Shown in pieces: positions 24,288 through 36,147 of a stretch of DNA of 64,000 bases; position 1 is the stretch's first letter, and every line of letters begins with the position of its first letter. The translations under genes were made by a program, and so were the position numbers. The notes beneath the pieces were generated by a model. It was not told where the DNA came from and did no database searches. It was given only the letters and a program-made list of their open reading frames with translations. Origin of the DNA: Lutjanus erythropterus (Eukaryota; Chordata; Actinopteri; Lutjaniformes; Lutjanidae). The stretch is taken from contig CM034606.1 in assembly GCA_020091685.1 (NCBI GenBank), forward strand, positions 11,951,695-12,015,694. Reading direction: 5' to 3'.

Positions 24288-24985
24288 TACAAGGAACTTT
24301 ATGCTGATATTTTGCTGATTCTGGAGGCCACTGTAGACAAAAGGATTAGTCTTTAATTGTTTAAAGAAAAATTTCCACCTGCTTCTTTTTAACAGGCTAA
24401 GGTATGACTCACTCTAACTTTGCTTGGGAAAATGTAAACACAGGCTTGTTTCATCTGATTTCACTAAGAGTCTAACCCAGTGGCAGGCATTAAGAGTAAC
24501 TACCCTGTAAACAAAGTTTAATTTTTTTTTTGCTGAGATAATTTACCTTTCTTTATTTCTTTGGATAAAGTTAAATATTTGAGTTTTAGAACCCTGCTGC
24601 TTGAAAATGAAATGTTTGCAATTGAAAATATTAAATTAATAACCATAATTTCTATTCACTTCAATGACTACTCCACCATTTTTTTAAATAAAAAGTTTTG
24701 GGGGGTTCTAAAACTAAAAATCTAAAGTTTATCTAAATAAGTAAATTATCTAAAAAAAAGTTTAACATTATTGGTTGGTAAAAAGTTTTTGAAAAACATA
24801 AGAGTTTGAGTTGAGTAGGTGCTGTGAAATTTTGAGTTTTCTCATCTTTTTCATTTTTACAGTGTTTATAGAAACAGTCTCATGGATGGTGAATGGTCTT
24901 ATTTCCTTATTTATGTCATATAGAGGCACCTGTCTGAAACTGAGACTGTTTCATAACCAGTTAAAACTCCTTGTAGTAGCTTTAA
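24288..24985 (-). mobile_element. TTAA MITE family X, copy 3, both ends present
   Basis: TTAA at 24288-24291 and 24982-24985 flank inverted ends: 'attactacaaggaactt' on the left and 'aactccttgtagtagctt' on the right. Interior motifs 'aaatgtaaacacaggcttgt' and 'catctgatttcac' are the inverse of family X copies at 17389, 19361 and 55143. The element is therefore in minus orientation. It is non-coding. Confidence 0.7.
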
Positions 24986-25664
24986 GTTCCTACAAAATAA
25001 ATGCAGTAAATAGTTCGAGTATCCTCAGAAACTTGCTGGAGAATGACGTGAAACTATGCAAATCGATTTAATATGTCAAGTGCTGGGAGTTCAGGTAACA
25101 GCCAATACATCAATATAAACCACAATTGTATTAAATAGTTTGGTTGATGTGGTTTGCTTGGACAGCGTATGCAGAGAGAGAACTCATGTCTGGGTTTTGA
25201 CTTTGCGGTCGCTACATGGCGCCCGTAAATCGAACCAAATAAGGACCGTGGCCAGGAATCATGCTCACTCCGAAAGCTCTGAGCCTCCGAGCCTTACGGA
25301 GATAGAAGGAGAGATTCAGTGATCCCAGAAATCCCCCGTGGCATGCAGCCTGGCCCGCTCTCATCCAGCCACTGTGGCCTCTGGATCAGGGCCCATCGGT
25401 GGCTCGCGGAGCTGATCAGTCTCATAGAACACAACAAACTGTTCCACACCACTGGGGCTGCTGGATGTGCGTGAGCGTGCAGGCTTAAAGTGTTCTCTGC
25501 AGGTTTATTGCTCACTCTGCTGATGCATGATGGGGGATTCGCTCACCATTCCTTCATACCAGCACTCATCCAAGTCAAAATACAGCTGCATTAAATAGAA
25601 ATATTTCACTGCTCTTATCTTTGACTTTTTTCTCCCAATTCATCGTCTATGTTCATTTCTGCAT
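24986..25664. other. Intergenic, no gene seen
   Basis: Mixed composition with only short non-conserved open frames. The GC-richer part at 25200-25510 shows no recognisable coding sequence. Confidence 0.45.
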
Positions 25665-26061
25665 CAGTGGTTCCCAACCTTTTTCTTTAAGGGACCCCTT
25701 TTCTATCATTTTATGGATATTTCTTATTGCATTCAACGCACAAGAACAACAGAATGAACTGCTGAACTGTACCCTTTACTAAACTGCAGGAAGTTCGTTT
25801 GAAACAAGGGATTTGGATGAATTTTGAGCAGATTATTTCCTGTGAATGCACCAGAGATTGATTTTCCTGATTAAAGTTTAGCTGAGAGTGGAGGCTCTGT
25901 GAATATAAAAAGTGTTCAGGTCTTTACTCTGCCCTATACCTTAAATAATAATCTGAAAAATATAAATGCCATCTAGTTTTATGAAGGAAAGGCTGAGATA
26001 TAGGCCTACTGTATAGTTTCTAAAAAAAATGTTTTCTTACACCCCTTAAGATCTAGAGGGC
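25665..26061 (+). mobile_element. Left end of a CAGTGGTTCCCAACC hAT-type element
   Basis: Begins CAGTGGTTCCCAACCTTTTT, a terminus typical of hAT/Charlie-type elements. The downstream 'tcttacaccccttaaga' resembles the distal part of such elements. The matching right terminus is not seen, and a second element is inserted at 26070. Confidence 0.5.
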
Positions 26062-26069
26062 CTCACGAC

Positions 26070-26385
26070 TAAGGCTGGGTATTGGTACTCAAAACCTTTA
26101 TGGTATCGACTGAAATAACACAATATGACTATTTAAATGATTTTAGCACCAAAGCGTGGCTTTATTACACGCCTGTGGTATCTGAAAAAAATATGTGCAT
26201 AAAATGTGGAAGAATTATTTCGGAGGAGAACTTTGAATGCGACTATCATGATGAAGCACCTAATAAAGCACGAGTAAAATTTCAGGGTGGACAGCTGCAC
26301 TGTGAAAAAAATAGTGTCCTCTATCGGGATCGGTATCTCTTTACTGGTACTGGTCCCAAAACTTTTTAAACCTTACCCAGCCCTA
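26070..26385. mobile_element. GGCTGGGTA MITE, 316 bp
   Basis: Starts TAAGGCTGGGTATTGGTAC and ends 'ccttacccagcccta', with inverted termini. Flanking octamers ctcacgac (26062-26069) and ctcacaag (26386-26393) agree at 6 of 8 positions, weak support for an 8-bp hAT duplication. The 95-codon open frame inside (26082-26369) spans almost the whole element and includes part of the right terminus, so it is judged fortuitous. Confidence 0.55.
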
Positions 26386-26393
26386 CTCACAAG

Positions 26394-28620
26394 CCACGGT
26401 GGGGTTATATATATATATTATATATATATTAAACCATACTTTTAAGATATATGCATATGTGCCCGAGCCTGTGGTGAACTTTGCATTATTGTTTATGAAG
26501 AATATGATAGGAATTATCAATTAAAGGTGTGAGGAATTAAAACAGCTTTATAGTCTACATGTTTGGCTTTGTTTGTCAATTCTCTAGCAACATATAACAA
26601 TTGCACGTCCAAAAATGAGCACTGCAGTCCAAATAAAGAGTTGGATCCATCGCTGGTATATTAAATAAGACTCCAGGAAGCTCCAGCAGGCTGCAGGAGC
26701 ACAAGATGAGCACAACATTGTAATTTAACAATAACAAACGACAATGAGTCCTACACTGTAAGCTGATCAGCTGTTTATAACTGTCAGTTGTCTGTCGATG
26801 TCTGTTGAGTTCAGCGACCGCCTGCCTTCTGTCTGCCAGTTTATCCGTTATAAACATCTACTGTACATCAGAAGCGAGTATTTCAACTTAACATGTTTCC
26901 TTAATCTCTGATGACATATCGTGATAATTTTATGATTTATTGCAGTAAACAGATTTCTCCTTTAATCCACTGATTGATATGTTGTCTGGCGTCAGTCTCC
27001 TCTACTATCGCTGTGATCTCTTCTTCCAAAAAGTTTGCTTTCCTCTTTTGGTCCAGAGCTATTCCTGACAAACCCTCATTTGTGAATTTTATGTCAATTT
27101 GAGATTTATAGATCATTGGTGCTCAAGTTTCAAATTTTCTTCTCAGAACTTGCGTAAGCAGTGTTTTTTACGCTCTTTTATCTTTTATGAATCAAACATA
27201 AAGACACCGCCGGAAAGGATCCTGAGGCTAAGTTCAAATACAAATTTAAGAACGTTTTTATAAATGAGGCTCTAGTGCTCTGGATCACTGCAAAACAAAG
27301 GCGGCACAGACCAAAGTCTCTTTCAAAAGTGATTCAAAAGGCGTTTGCTCAGGTCAGCATATGAGGTCGCAACGAAGAAAGTTATTGGCAGAGGGGATTT
27401 CTCAGAAAATATCCCCTCCGCTGGTTAGCAAGCCACAAATCCCTGCTTTGGCCCGAGGACTCTGCTGAATGTGCAAGAAAAGTAGCAGATGAGAAAAAGG
27501 GAAGAAAACAGTGGGCTGCCGTACAAATGAAATGCAGATTCTGTGTGTATGATTTTTATGTCACAAATGAAAAAAAAGGAAAGGATGAAAAATGGAGAGA
27601 AATAAACATCATCGGGCTGGCTGGGCCTCTTGTTTCATTTGGCGAATTGAGGCTCAGTACCATTACAGCCCAGTCATTACCCAGGAATCCAGAGTTGGGG
27701 AAAAGAAAACCAGGCCTTTCCTTCCTCTTTTTCTCCACTCTTCATCGCTTTCACTCACTTTCTCTCACCATCTACATCCTATACTTCTCTGTGCTCTTTC
27801 TGTTTCTGATTGTCTCCTTTCGCCATCGTCTCTGTCTGGTTTGGTCCCTCTTCTGTCTCTTCCCTGCAGGATATTTTCAAGGCAGCTCTAATTCACTTAC
27901 AAGCTGCATAGAGGGTCTATTTCAGCCTGTTTGGGGTTTGAATAAATTCAACTGCTGGTGTGAGTTTGGACTGAGAAAGAATCTAAAGTGCACCACTTTG
28001 AAAAAGCACTAGATAATTTTGGGTTAGTGTTTACGAGGCACTCAGGCGGCCAGTACTGTAATATGAAGAATAATATAACAAAAACCTGATCTGCAGTGCT
28101 GCGGGAAAGGAAGCGTTTTGGGCTCTGGTCACATTATTAGTATTATTCTTCATGAAATGGGTTCCTCTTTGGTGGGAACGAGGAGCCTCAGAGTGAGTCT
28201 ATGTCGGTCTGTGGCCTCCGGGTTTTACTGTTCAGTAAACAGAGCGGGGAAGAAGATGGTCTACGCCACACATGTAGAGAACCCGAGAAACTTCAGCGCT
28301 TGAATCAAAAACGTCTGTGCAGGAAAGCTCTCAAAGCCCCAGTGCCAGCTTCACCACACAGGATACAGCAGCTAGGAGCGAGGAGGGAGGAGAGGGGCGT
28401 GGGGTCGGGTGACTGGAGGGACTGAAGTGGAGAAGTGGATGAAGGAAAATGGACCTTTTGTGCCTCCACCATCCAAAAAACAAAACAAAAACAAAATCGA
28501 GTAGTTGCAGTCGTAATTCATCCCTAATTAGACAAAAAATATAAATAATATATTCTTTATTAGACCCTTATTAGACTTTAGAAGATGTGTTTTTGCCTAC
28601 GGTTAGACCCTTTGGACTTT
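26394..28620. other. Intergenic, no gene seen
   Basis: A TA-rich run lies at about 26407-26430. The long frame at 27527-28012 is rich in Ser, Leu and Phe from a pyrimidine-rich tract and overlaps other open frames, with no recognisable domain. No gene is called. Confidence 0.5.
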
Positions 28621-28957
28621 ATGGCTCTTTTCCAACAAACAAGCTCTGGTCTTTAAACCATTTCCATTCAGGATCCTCTAAACCTCAGTGCTATCTAGTG
28701 AACCAGCCCATGTTTCCACCAGTGTTGAGTGGAACCACTGTGATCAAGGGTGTCATCAACAAAGGGTGCTGCACAACACACAAGGACCTGTAGAATATGA
28801 AATGCCTCTTTGGTTCCCAAGAAAGACCTGATATTTTCTGGTTCCAGCCGGGAACCAACTGTTCCAATTTACATTTAGGTAGAAATGCTCAAAATGGTTC
28901 AAAATTAGGTGCTTGATCCAGAATGGGGCCAGTTCCTTGTTGGTGGAAAAGGGCTGT
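28621..28957. mobile_element. MITE with 'ctcttttccaacaaac' termini
   Basis: Left end 'ggctcttttccaacaaac' and right end 'ccttgttggtggaaaagggc' are imperfect inverted repeats bounding about 337 bp of non-coding sequence. Family placement is unknown. Confidence 0.5.
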
Positions 28958-30725
28958 CAGAGGGTAATTTGAGGCACATTAAATCAAAACTGTACTGTAA
29001 ACTAAAGTGAAATAATATATCTGCAGATAGCAGATATTATATAGTCTAATAACACTCAAATAAAGGGTTTAATACTGTCTAATAAATATTATTTCTAGTT
29101 TTTGTCAAGTTTGATGCAAAGCATAAGCCATACTTTGTCTAATGTCTTATGTGTTAATGGTGTTCTATAAAACAAAGTGCGACCACATTTTGTTTTAGGT
29201 AATGCTTTTTCAACACAAAAGTAGTAATAGGTGTCATTGGATAGTTAGACAGATGGAGTGAGATGCACAGAGACAAAGACAGAAACAGTCATGCATGACC
29301 TGTATTATCCGTGCTCACCACACTGGAACCAGGTTGTAGTCTCCGTGGAAATTACCATCACAAACTAGACACTAAAACTCGCACCCATTCGCTGGGAAAG
29401 ACATATTCATTATCCTTTTAAGATAACACCCCATGCGGCTCTTCCAAAATACATTTTTCTTGCTGTGGTTTTTCCACCGCATTAACCTGTGTGTGTGTGT
29501 GTGCGTGCGTGTGTGTGTCCAAGGCTGCCCCCTCAGATTATCTCATCTTCTGACAGAGAGCCTCCTCTCTCCCTCCCATAAGTTTTCTCTTAATTCCTTA
29601 AAGCAGCTGGCTTCAGACAGGGTGAGCTGAGTTCCTGGCCTGCTAAGGCGACTTTCCATCACACTGATGTGTGTCTGGAGACAGGATAGGCCTCTGCTGG
29701 CCGGGATACTCACCCCAAGCCCTCAATATTGGGCTGAGATATGGGGTTGCGGTCAAGTACCTGCAAACCTGGACAGATGAAAAACATTTCTAGTCGGTCG
29801 GATTTAAATATCAGCTGTCACACAATTCTAAATAAAACAGTGGACTCACTCTTCCCTTGACCTGGAAATTATAACCTAATCATAACATCAACAAAAAAAT
29901 GTTAATTTCCAGAAAAATGTTGGCATTGCACAGTAAAAATTTAAATGCATCTTGGAACAGTAACAAGGTACTTGTCTTTACTCTTACAGGAAAAATTTCC
30001 ACTTCAGTCAGAGCTACACACAGCTTTAAGAACAAGTCTTTTTATTGTGCGACTAAAAATATTAAAAGTTATTTTTTATTATTGTTAGTAGATTACTTGT
30101 AGATAACAAGGTAAGCTAATATCCACAGTTAAACACACTGATTATATGAGAATTACTTGAATCACCTGGAATAAAGCAGCGTTTATACAATATAATGAAT
30201 GTATTAATCTCAATTCACAAACCCTAATCCTAAGAAAGACTTTCTTTTTCTTTGGTCTGTGGCAGAGGTTTTCAAAGTGGGAGGTGGGCCTTTTGAAACA
30301 GTTTCATGGGAGTCTCAGTGAATGGAAGTGAAAAATGATTACATTAGTTATCAAAAAGAGATCAAATAGAAAAGCCTAAATGTGTGTGATGTTGTTGCAG
30401 AGATAGTTCAGAGATACAGTAGTTCTGGGGAGTTTCACTGTTTTTTCCACTTTCCCACAGTCAGAAACCAATAAATGCCTTTGGACAGACCTCGTCTGTG
30501 TATTTAGTGTAGTCTGAGTTTATATCATACAGCAATATTAGGCTGTATTTTCTCAAGTGTTGAGTGTTTATGGGAGCTAGTAACAGGATCATGATCCCAT
30601 TGAAACCTACCAGATTTTTCCATAATAAAACCTGTACCATCAATTTATTAGGCCTTCCTTGCCTCTGTCAACTAACCCTATCATGCCATGTTTGAAACAG
30701 TTTTTTCTGTTGGAAATTTCTGACC
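28958..30725. other. Intergenic, no gene seen; GT tract
   Basis: Holds a GT/GC microsatellite at 29489-29518 and otherwise AT-rich DNA in which I recognise nothing. Confidence 0.5.
29489..29518 (+). repeat. (GT)n microsatellite, interrupted by GC
   Basis: About 30 bp of GT repeats with two 'gc' interruptions. Confidence 0.85.
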
Positions 30726-30962
30726 CCAGGGTTGGGATACCCCCGATGACATCACTTGGATTATTTGCTAAGACTGACCAAAGCTTCTCTCGAGCCACAG
30801 AAGACATCATACGATTGTGTTCACACGCTGAGTATTGCACCACATGAAGAGTTTCTGTGCAAAATTGGTGTTTTTAAGCTACTTTAGTGGTCAAATAACG
30901 CGGTAGCTACAGAAGCTACATTTCCCCACGCATTTCTAAACCTTAAATGCGTCTCTTCCATG

Positions 30963-31015
30963 TGACGTCACGTACCTGCCCTCCTGCTGATGGCCGCCGT
31001 AGACCTGATATAAAA
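30963..31015 (+). promoter_or_regulatory. CRE plus TATA-box arrangement upstream of the hAT remnant
   Basis: A perfect cAMP-response palindrome TGACGTCA (30963-30970) is followed 38 bp later by TATAAAA (31009-31015), just before the frame encoding the BED-like fragment at 31018. The ATG is too close to the TATA box to be the start used from it, and transcription would begin about 31040. Whether it is active is unknown. Confidence 0.4.
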
Positions 31016-31017
31016 AG

Positions 31018-31290
31018 ATGGCCCCGAATTGTTTGATGCAGCGGGGCGGGATGGAAAGCGCGCAGCAGGAGACAGTGGCAGAGGAGGGGGCAGAGACGTG
31101 TACGTGTCGTGAATCTCCATGGCCAAACCTTAACAAGTTCATGTTACTTATCGAGTCCTCACAGAACAGTTACACGTTCCGGTGTTTACTGTGGAACCCC
31201 AAAAGGAAGCTCCTGTCAGCATCCAAGACGTCCAATATAAGGACACACAATCAGGTATTTCCCGAAGTTAACACAACAATCGCTAGCTAA
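31018..31290 (+). pseudogene. hAT transposase N-terminal BED zinc-finger remnant
   Basis: The 90-codon frame contains SYTFRCLLWNPKRKLLSAS then KTSNIRTH. This closely resembles the BED zinc finger of hAT/ZBED-type transposases as I remember it (SYTF.CLLC.PK.K.LS..K.S.SNLR.H...HP). The second zinc-binding Cys is replaced by Trp and the spacing before the His is short, so the finger is broken. No catalytic region or hATC dimerisation domain follows. A hAT-like right end may lie near 31853. The frame could instead be exon 1 of a domesticated ZBED gene, but the lost ligands argue against that. Confidence 0.55.
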
Positions 31291-31378
31291 GCTAATCGTC
31301 ACAACTCAGTCAGCAAACACCAACAGCTAACATGGCGCTAGCTAACAACATGTCCTTTGGCAGCAAAAGAATAAAACT

Positions 31379-31427
31379 GTGTGTGTGTGTGTGTTTGTGT
31401 GTGTGTGCGCGCGTGCGTGCGTGCGTT
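31379..31427 (+). repeat. (GT)n/(GC)n microsatellite
   Basis: Alternating purine-pyrimidine tract of GT passing into GC and GCGT units, a composition able to adopt Z-DNA. Confidence 0.85.
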
Positions 31428-31734
31428 TGTCTGTATGAAGGGAATTTAGGCAGGAAGGGGTATGAAAAATGAGAAGACAGGAGAAGCTGAAAAGTATAAC
31501 TTTAGGTTATGTTACTCAGAAATATTACATGTGCAGGTTTTTTTTTATTTACAAACTTCTCTACAAAAACAAAAAGTGTTGTGGTCAATTTAAATAAATA
31601 ATTTGATATTTGTTTAGATGGGTCCTAGTACAGAAGGGGGCTAATAAATATACTATTAAACACAGACAGACAGATACATAGATACTTTGTTTTTACTTTT
31701 AAAAAAATATCTTTGATGTAGTTTTGTCATTTTA

Positions 31735-31853
31735 TTGTAGCTTAGCTTGCTACATTTCTCTGGTGGGTCGCTTCAGTGTAGTGAAGCTTCATTTAATGTA
31801 GAATAACTTGTAGCTGAGCTCACTACATTTTCCATGTAGCTTGCCCAAAACTG
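31735..31853. mobile_element. Probable right end of a hAT-type element
   Basis: Repeated 'tagctt...ctacatt' motifs end in 'catgtagcttgcccaaaact'. The reverse complement resembles the fish hAT start CAGTGTTGGGCAAGCTAC. It may close the element holding the BED-like fragment, which would make it about 1.1 kb. Confidence 0.35.
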
Positions 31854-34435
31854 GAAGTCAGATAAGGTGTTTGCAATGTGCTGATGCCACTAAATCTCAC
31901 ACATTGGTCCCTCATTTTTTAATGCAGTTCAGTTGTATGTAAATCATACAAAATCTCAGTGCTGAGTCACATAGAACCAGGGTTGCATGAAAAGGTGCAA
32001 TGCATATCACAACTCTGTTTTTTCCCTCCCGCCAATTTGATAAAAACTTCCTTCTTCTACAGCTGTGTTGTAGATTTGGAGAACAGTCCATGTCTTTGTT
32101 GAATAACAGCTTTTACTGATGCTGAGAAGTTGCAGATACCCACAGGGTGGCCTGGAAGATCTACAGATTTTAATAAGGGTGGAGGAAATGGTAACAGCTG
32201 AGACGTGGCCTTCAGACAGAGATGTTCCTGTTTGAAAATCTAGATAAAAAGGGGAAAAGACAAATCAGAGTTATTTAAGTAAATAAAGAGCTCAATTACT
32301 GAACTGACATCTCAACAAATCACCAAAACCAAAAAAACTCCCCCGAGAAGAATTTAGTCAACAGTGCACGCTTCCTAATGTAATCTTCAATCTCTCCCTG
32401 CAGACATGACTGAAAATGAAAAGACTTTTTCATTCAACTTGTGTTGCTTAATAAGAACTGCAAAGTATAAAGACACATCCAAGCCTCATACCCAGCAGCC
32501 AAATTGCTACCAAATACTAAATATCCTGTGATGTTGCAGGACACGGGGCTGTGTTCCTACAGCCTCCTGCCAGGAGCATCTGTGTCATTGTGCCAGAGGG
32601 AGGGTGGCATCAGTGTCAGTCTTTTCACATCGCCCACCATCCCTTGTGGGCAGATTTAGCATGGTGCATTCTTCCTTTTCAAAGAGTCTGGAGGGCCGGA
32701 GGAAAAGACAGAAAGAGACCCTGTTCATGACTGGACGAGGTGGAGTCAGTGGGCACCGTGCCCATGCTCCGTCCTCCCCTCATCCCCCACTGGTGGACTG
32801 ACAAGAGGCGAGAGTAAGCTTTTGTCGCTCATATTAATGAGTGGCAGGCCAGACTGAATGATTTTTAATGTGTGTGGTGTTTGGGGGGGCGGGTTGATGT
32901 AGTCGGAGTGGGCGTGAGTGTCAGGGTGTGGGGTGACAGGGCCTGTCAGTCAGAGGGGCTGACAGACAGGCGGGCTGTGGGAACGGGTGACAGAGGCCAT
33001 CCGGGGCCTTCATGGGCTAACATGGGGGCCTTTTATGGGTTTATCAAACCGCTGACCCCCCATCACCCCATGCACAGGAAACGCTCTGGCAGATGAATGG
33101 AGAGATCATGTCAATGAGGAGGATGGGGCCCGGGACAAGAGGCAGGGTGGGGATGAGTCATGTGGAGGGAGGAAGATGAGCAAGAGGGAATTGTGGGTGA
33201 ACTTGTTGAGTTGGGATGGACATTAAGAGAGGATAAAGCACATGTCTCATCTCACATTAACCTCTAAAATGTAGAAGTTCATTTACTGAACAACTGTGAG
33301 TTAAGTTATGTTTTTCCTTGCTGAAAGATGTATCACGTGGAGAATGTGAGGTTGTATGTGGTACTTGTCAGTTAATTACCTACAATAATCCAGTATGCCC
33401 CCAGTTTGAAGAAGAAGAAGAGAGGCACCAATATGGAAGCCACACAATGTCCTTCTAGAATGACTGATTTTGCCTATGGAGTTTGGTAGGTTTCATGGTG
33501 ATTCATTGTAGAAATCAGTATAGAATTGGACGGGCTAGCTGTTTCCCTCTTGTTTCCAGTCTTTGTGCTATGCTAAGATAAACAGCCACTGGCACAGGCC
33601 TCATATTTACCACAGAGACATGAAATTGGTAGCTATCTCCTCATCTAGCTCTCCGCAAAAATTAAAATAAGCATATTTCCCAGCATTTGTAACTATTGCA
33701 CTAGATTAAATGACACAAATAAATGTGCTACTATATGCTCAAATGTTCCTTCTCATGAGACCATCAAGTCCCCTCCGTGCTGCAGTCAGATAGCCTGAGG
33801 TTAACTGTGAGAGTGGATTCTGATCCCCTTAAAACATTCTTTTGTTGTGTCTCTGCCTCTGCCTGGCAGCTAGTACAGTATTGGTAAACAGATCATGTAG
33901 CATTGCAGCAGTGAAGCGAGCAGTCGCAGACAGATCTGCTCGATGATAGAGAGGGCTGGCAAAAGTTAGCGAGAGGGAGGGTGAGTTTTGACAAGCGAAG
34001 GGGCGAGAACAAGAGCATTTTGAAAAGTTTCAGAAAAGTATGTATGCACTGGCCGTATGATTTAAGATAAATGATGGTGTTACATGTAATGCAGAGTGTC
34101 AAGTGTGGGGCCTGTGCTTGTCAGATTAAAACATCTGCAGTATCAGGCAAAGATTGTAATCTGTATCTGCCTTTATGGGTCATCCCTCCACAGATCTATA
34201 TACTGTAAATCCATTATTTATATAAAACTCTTCTTTTTATCAGCCTTTCATGTGGGAGTTATAGAAAACATATCTCACCCTGAGACAGATATGTGCAAGA
34301 ATAACATGAGAAGTCCCAGCAGAGATGAACATCAATCTCCCTTTCAAAGCGTGTGGAGCAGAACACATTTATATGAAGCTGACCTGCGACCTCTATAACT
34401 GAGTTTAAGGGCAGTGAAAATGAGCCGCCCTGGTG

Positions 34436-34436
<1 letters not shown>
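31854..34436. other. Intergenic, no gene; GC-rich candidate regulatory stretch 32530-33120
   Basis: No gene is seen. The segment 32530-33120 is GC-rich and free of recognisable repeats, and contains TAAT-type and CTGACAG motifs of the sort bound by homeodomain and Meis-type factors. This is only suggestive. The rest is ordinary intergenic DNA. Confidence 0.3.

Positions 34437-34489
<53 letters not shown>
34437..34489 (+). repeat. (TG)n microsatellite
   Basis: An uninterrupted TG run of about 53 bp, 25 bp before the CACTCTTAG element. Confidence 0.95.
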
Positions 34490-34491
<2 letters not shown>

Positions 34492-34514
34492 CTGGCTTGG
34501 TTTGGTTCAAGCTG

Positions 34515-35367
34515 CACTCTTAGAAATAAAGGTGCTAACTAGAACAATAAAGGGTTCCTCGCCTTGAAACCATTTTGGTCCAGTTAGAACCGTTTATAAA
34601 GGTTCTACTTGAAAACTCTTTTGAGAGTTTTTCCTAGAACCCACCATAAAGGATTATATCTAGAATCATCTGTGAAAGGTTCCACCCAGAACCTAGAACC
34701 AGAACCCACCCAGAATGTTATATCCAGACCCTTTTCATCTTCTAAGAGTGCCAACAGGTTAATCTAGAATCCGCCAAGGGGGTTCTGCAGAGAACTTTTT
34801 TTTACATTCTAAAAGTTTCATCTAAAACATACTGAGAACCTTTTCATATTCCAAGAGTTTTATCTAGAACACTCTCAAAGGATTCTACCAAGAACCTTTT
34901 TACATTCCAAGGATTTAATTAAGAAGACACTGAGCAAGTCCAACATAGAACCTTTTTATATTCCCAGAGTTTAATCTAGAACCCACCAAGAGGGTTCTAC
35001 AGAGAATCTTTTCATATTCCCAGAGTATTATCTAGAGCACACTTTGGGGATTCTATGGAGAACCCTTTTATATTCCAAGGATTTTATCCAGAACACACTG
35101 TGCAGGTCCTACATAGAACCTCAAAGGGTTTAATCTAGAACACACCTGGGCGATTCTAAAGAGAACCCTTTTATATTATAGTACAAAGAACGCTTGACAA
35201 ATCCTTGATGAAAGAATTTCAGCAGTCCTTGAAGAAAGAAAAGGGTTCTTACCATAGTTTTACAAAGAACCCTTTCTGTAAAAAAGGGTTCTTCAAAGGC
35301 AGATGGTTCTGGGTACAGCCTCAGCCCTTCAGGAGGAACCCTTTTGGAACCCTTATTTCTAAGAGTG
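34515..35367 (+). mobile_element. CACTCTTAG element, copy 2, with an expanded 56-bp array
   Basis: Termini CACTCTTAGAAATAAAGG and 'ccttatttctaagagtg' are inverted repeats (16 of 17 bases). Inside, the 'agaac.tttt' core recurs at 34834, 34890, 34946, 35002, 35058 and 35114, every 56 bp, then at 35161 after a short deletion. Unit content is 'ttatattccaag', 'ttttatctagaac' and 'ggattctac'. The element is non-coding. Copy 1 (21743-22317) has fewer units. Confidence 0.8.
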
Positions 35368-35755
35368 TGGGCCGTCTGGATTTAAGGCCAGGGCCCCTGT
35401 ACTGTGCGTCTGTGTGTCTGGGTTCGGGCGTCGTCCTCTATCCAGGCCGTCTTATTTATGACCTGTGCCGGGCCCGGTCCAACAGCCAGAGACGGAGAGG
35501 AGAGGAGGGATCGAGCGCCACATAACCCCGGTGCATTCCTACACACACAAGACCTGACTGACAATCATTCGAATAAAAACACACACGCAGACACACTACA
35601 GATAAGGAGGTGGAAATATCTCCCATGATCTCATATCAGAAACTGTGAGTGCTAGGCTGAAGAGTGAGCCACTTTCCCTCCCTACTATTTGTTCTCACCC
35701 CTCTTTCTCTCTCTTTTTCGTTGTCATGTGATCATATGTTTCAGGGCCACAGCTC

Positions 35756-36147
35756 TTAAAGGAGAAATCTGTAATATATTTACTCAGAAAATGACCATTA
35801 TATGGCATCAGAGATTACGGAAAAATGCTAAATTGAAATACTCCACAATGTCTTTTGAAATTTCTATTCTGGTCTGTAACTTTTGTTATTGTTTGCCTGA
35901 GTGTGTATTTTCAGAGTGGTGGCCTTCTGTTTTCAGGAAAATAGGCTTAGCTTTACATTGACACATTGTCAAATTACAGTGTTGCACCCATCTTGCACTC
36001 CTGCAGTATTCCTGCCACCTGCCTGAGCTTTCTCTTGTCTGGAATCGTATATTCAATAGGATTTCAGCGTATTTAATATACAGTCTATGGCTCAAACTTG
36101 CGATTGCAGTACTTTGGATGGACAACAGCTGCATATTGCTCCTTTAA
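35756..36147. mobile_element. TTAA MITE family W, complete
   Basis: TTAA at 35756-35759 and 36144-36147 flank inverted ends: AAAGGAGAAATCTGTAAT on the left and 'gcatattgctccttt' on the right. The interior of about 380 bp has no coding signal. A fragment with the same end is at 19197. Confidence 0.65.

Noticed and set aside
26082-26369. 95-codon frame with a CxxC pair, possible small zinc protein
   Set aside because: It lies wholly inside a 316-bp MITE and runs into its inverted terminus. There is no second metal-binding pair in a known arrangement.
27527-28012. 161-codon open frame with a hydrophobic stretch
   Set aside because: The hydrophobic part comes from a pyrimidine-rich tract. No domain is recognised and neighbouring frames overlap it.
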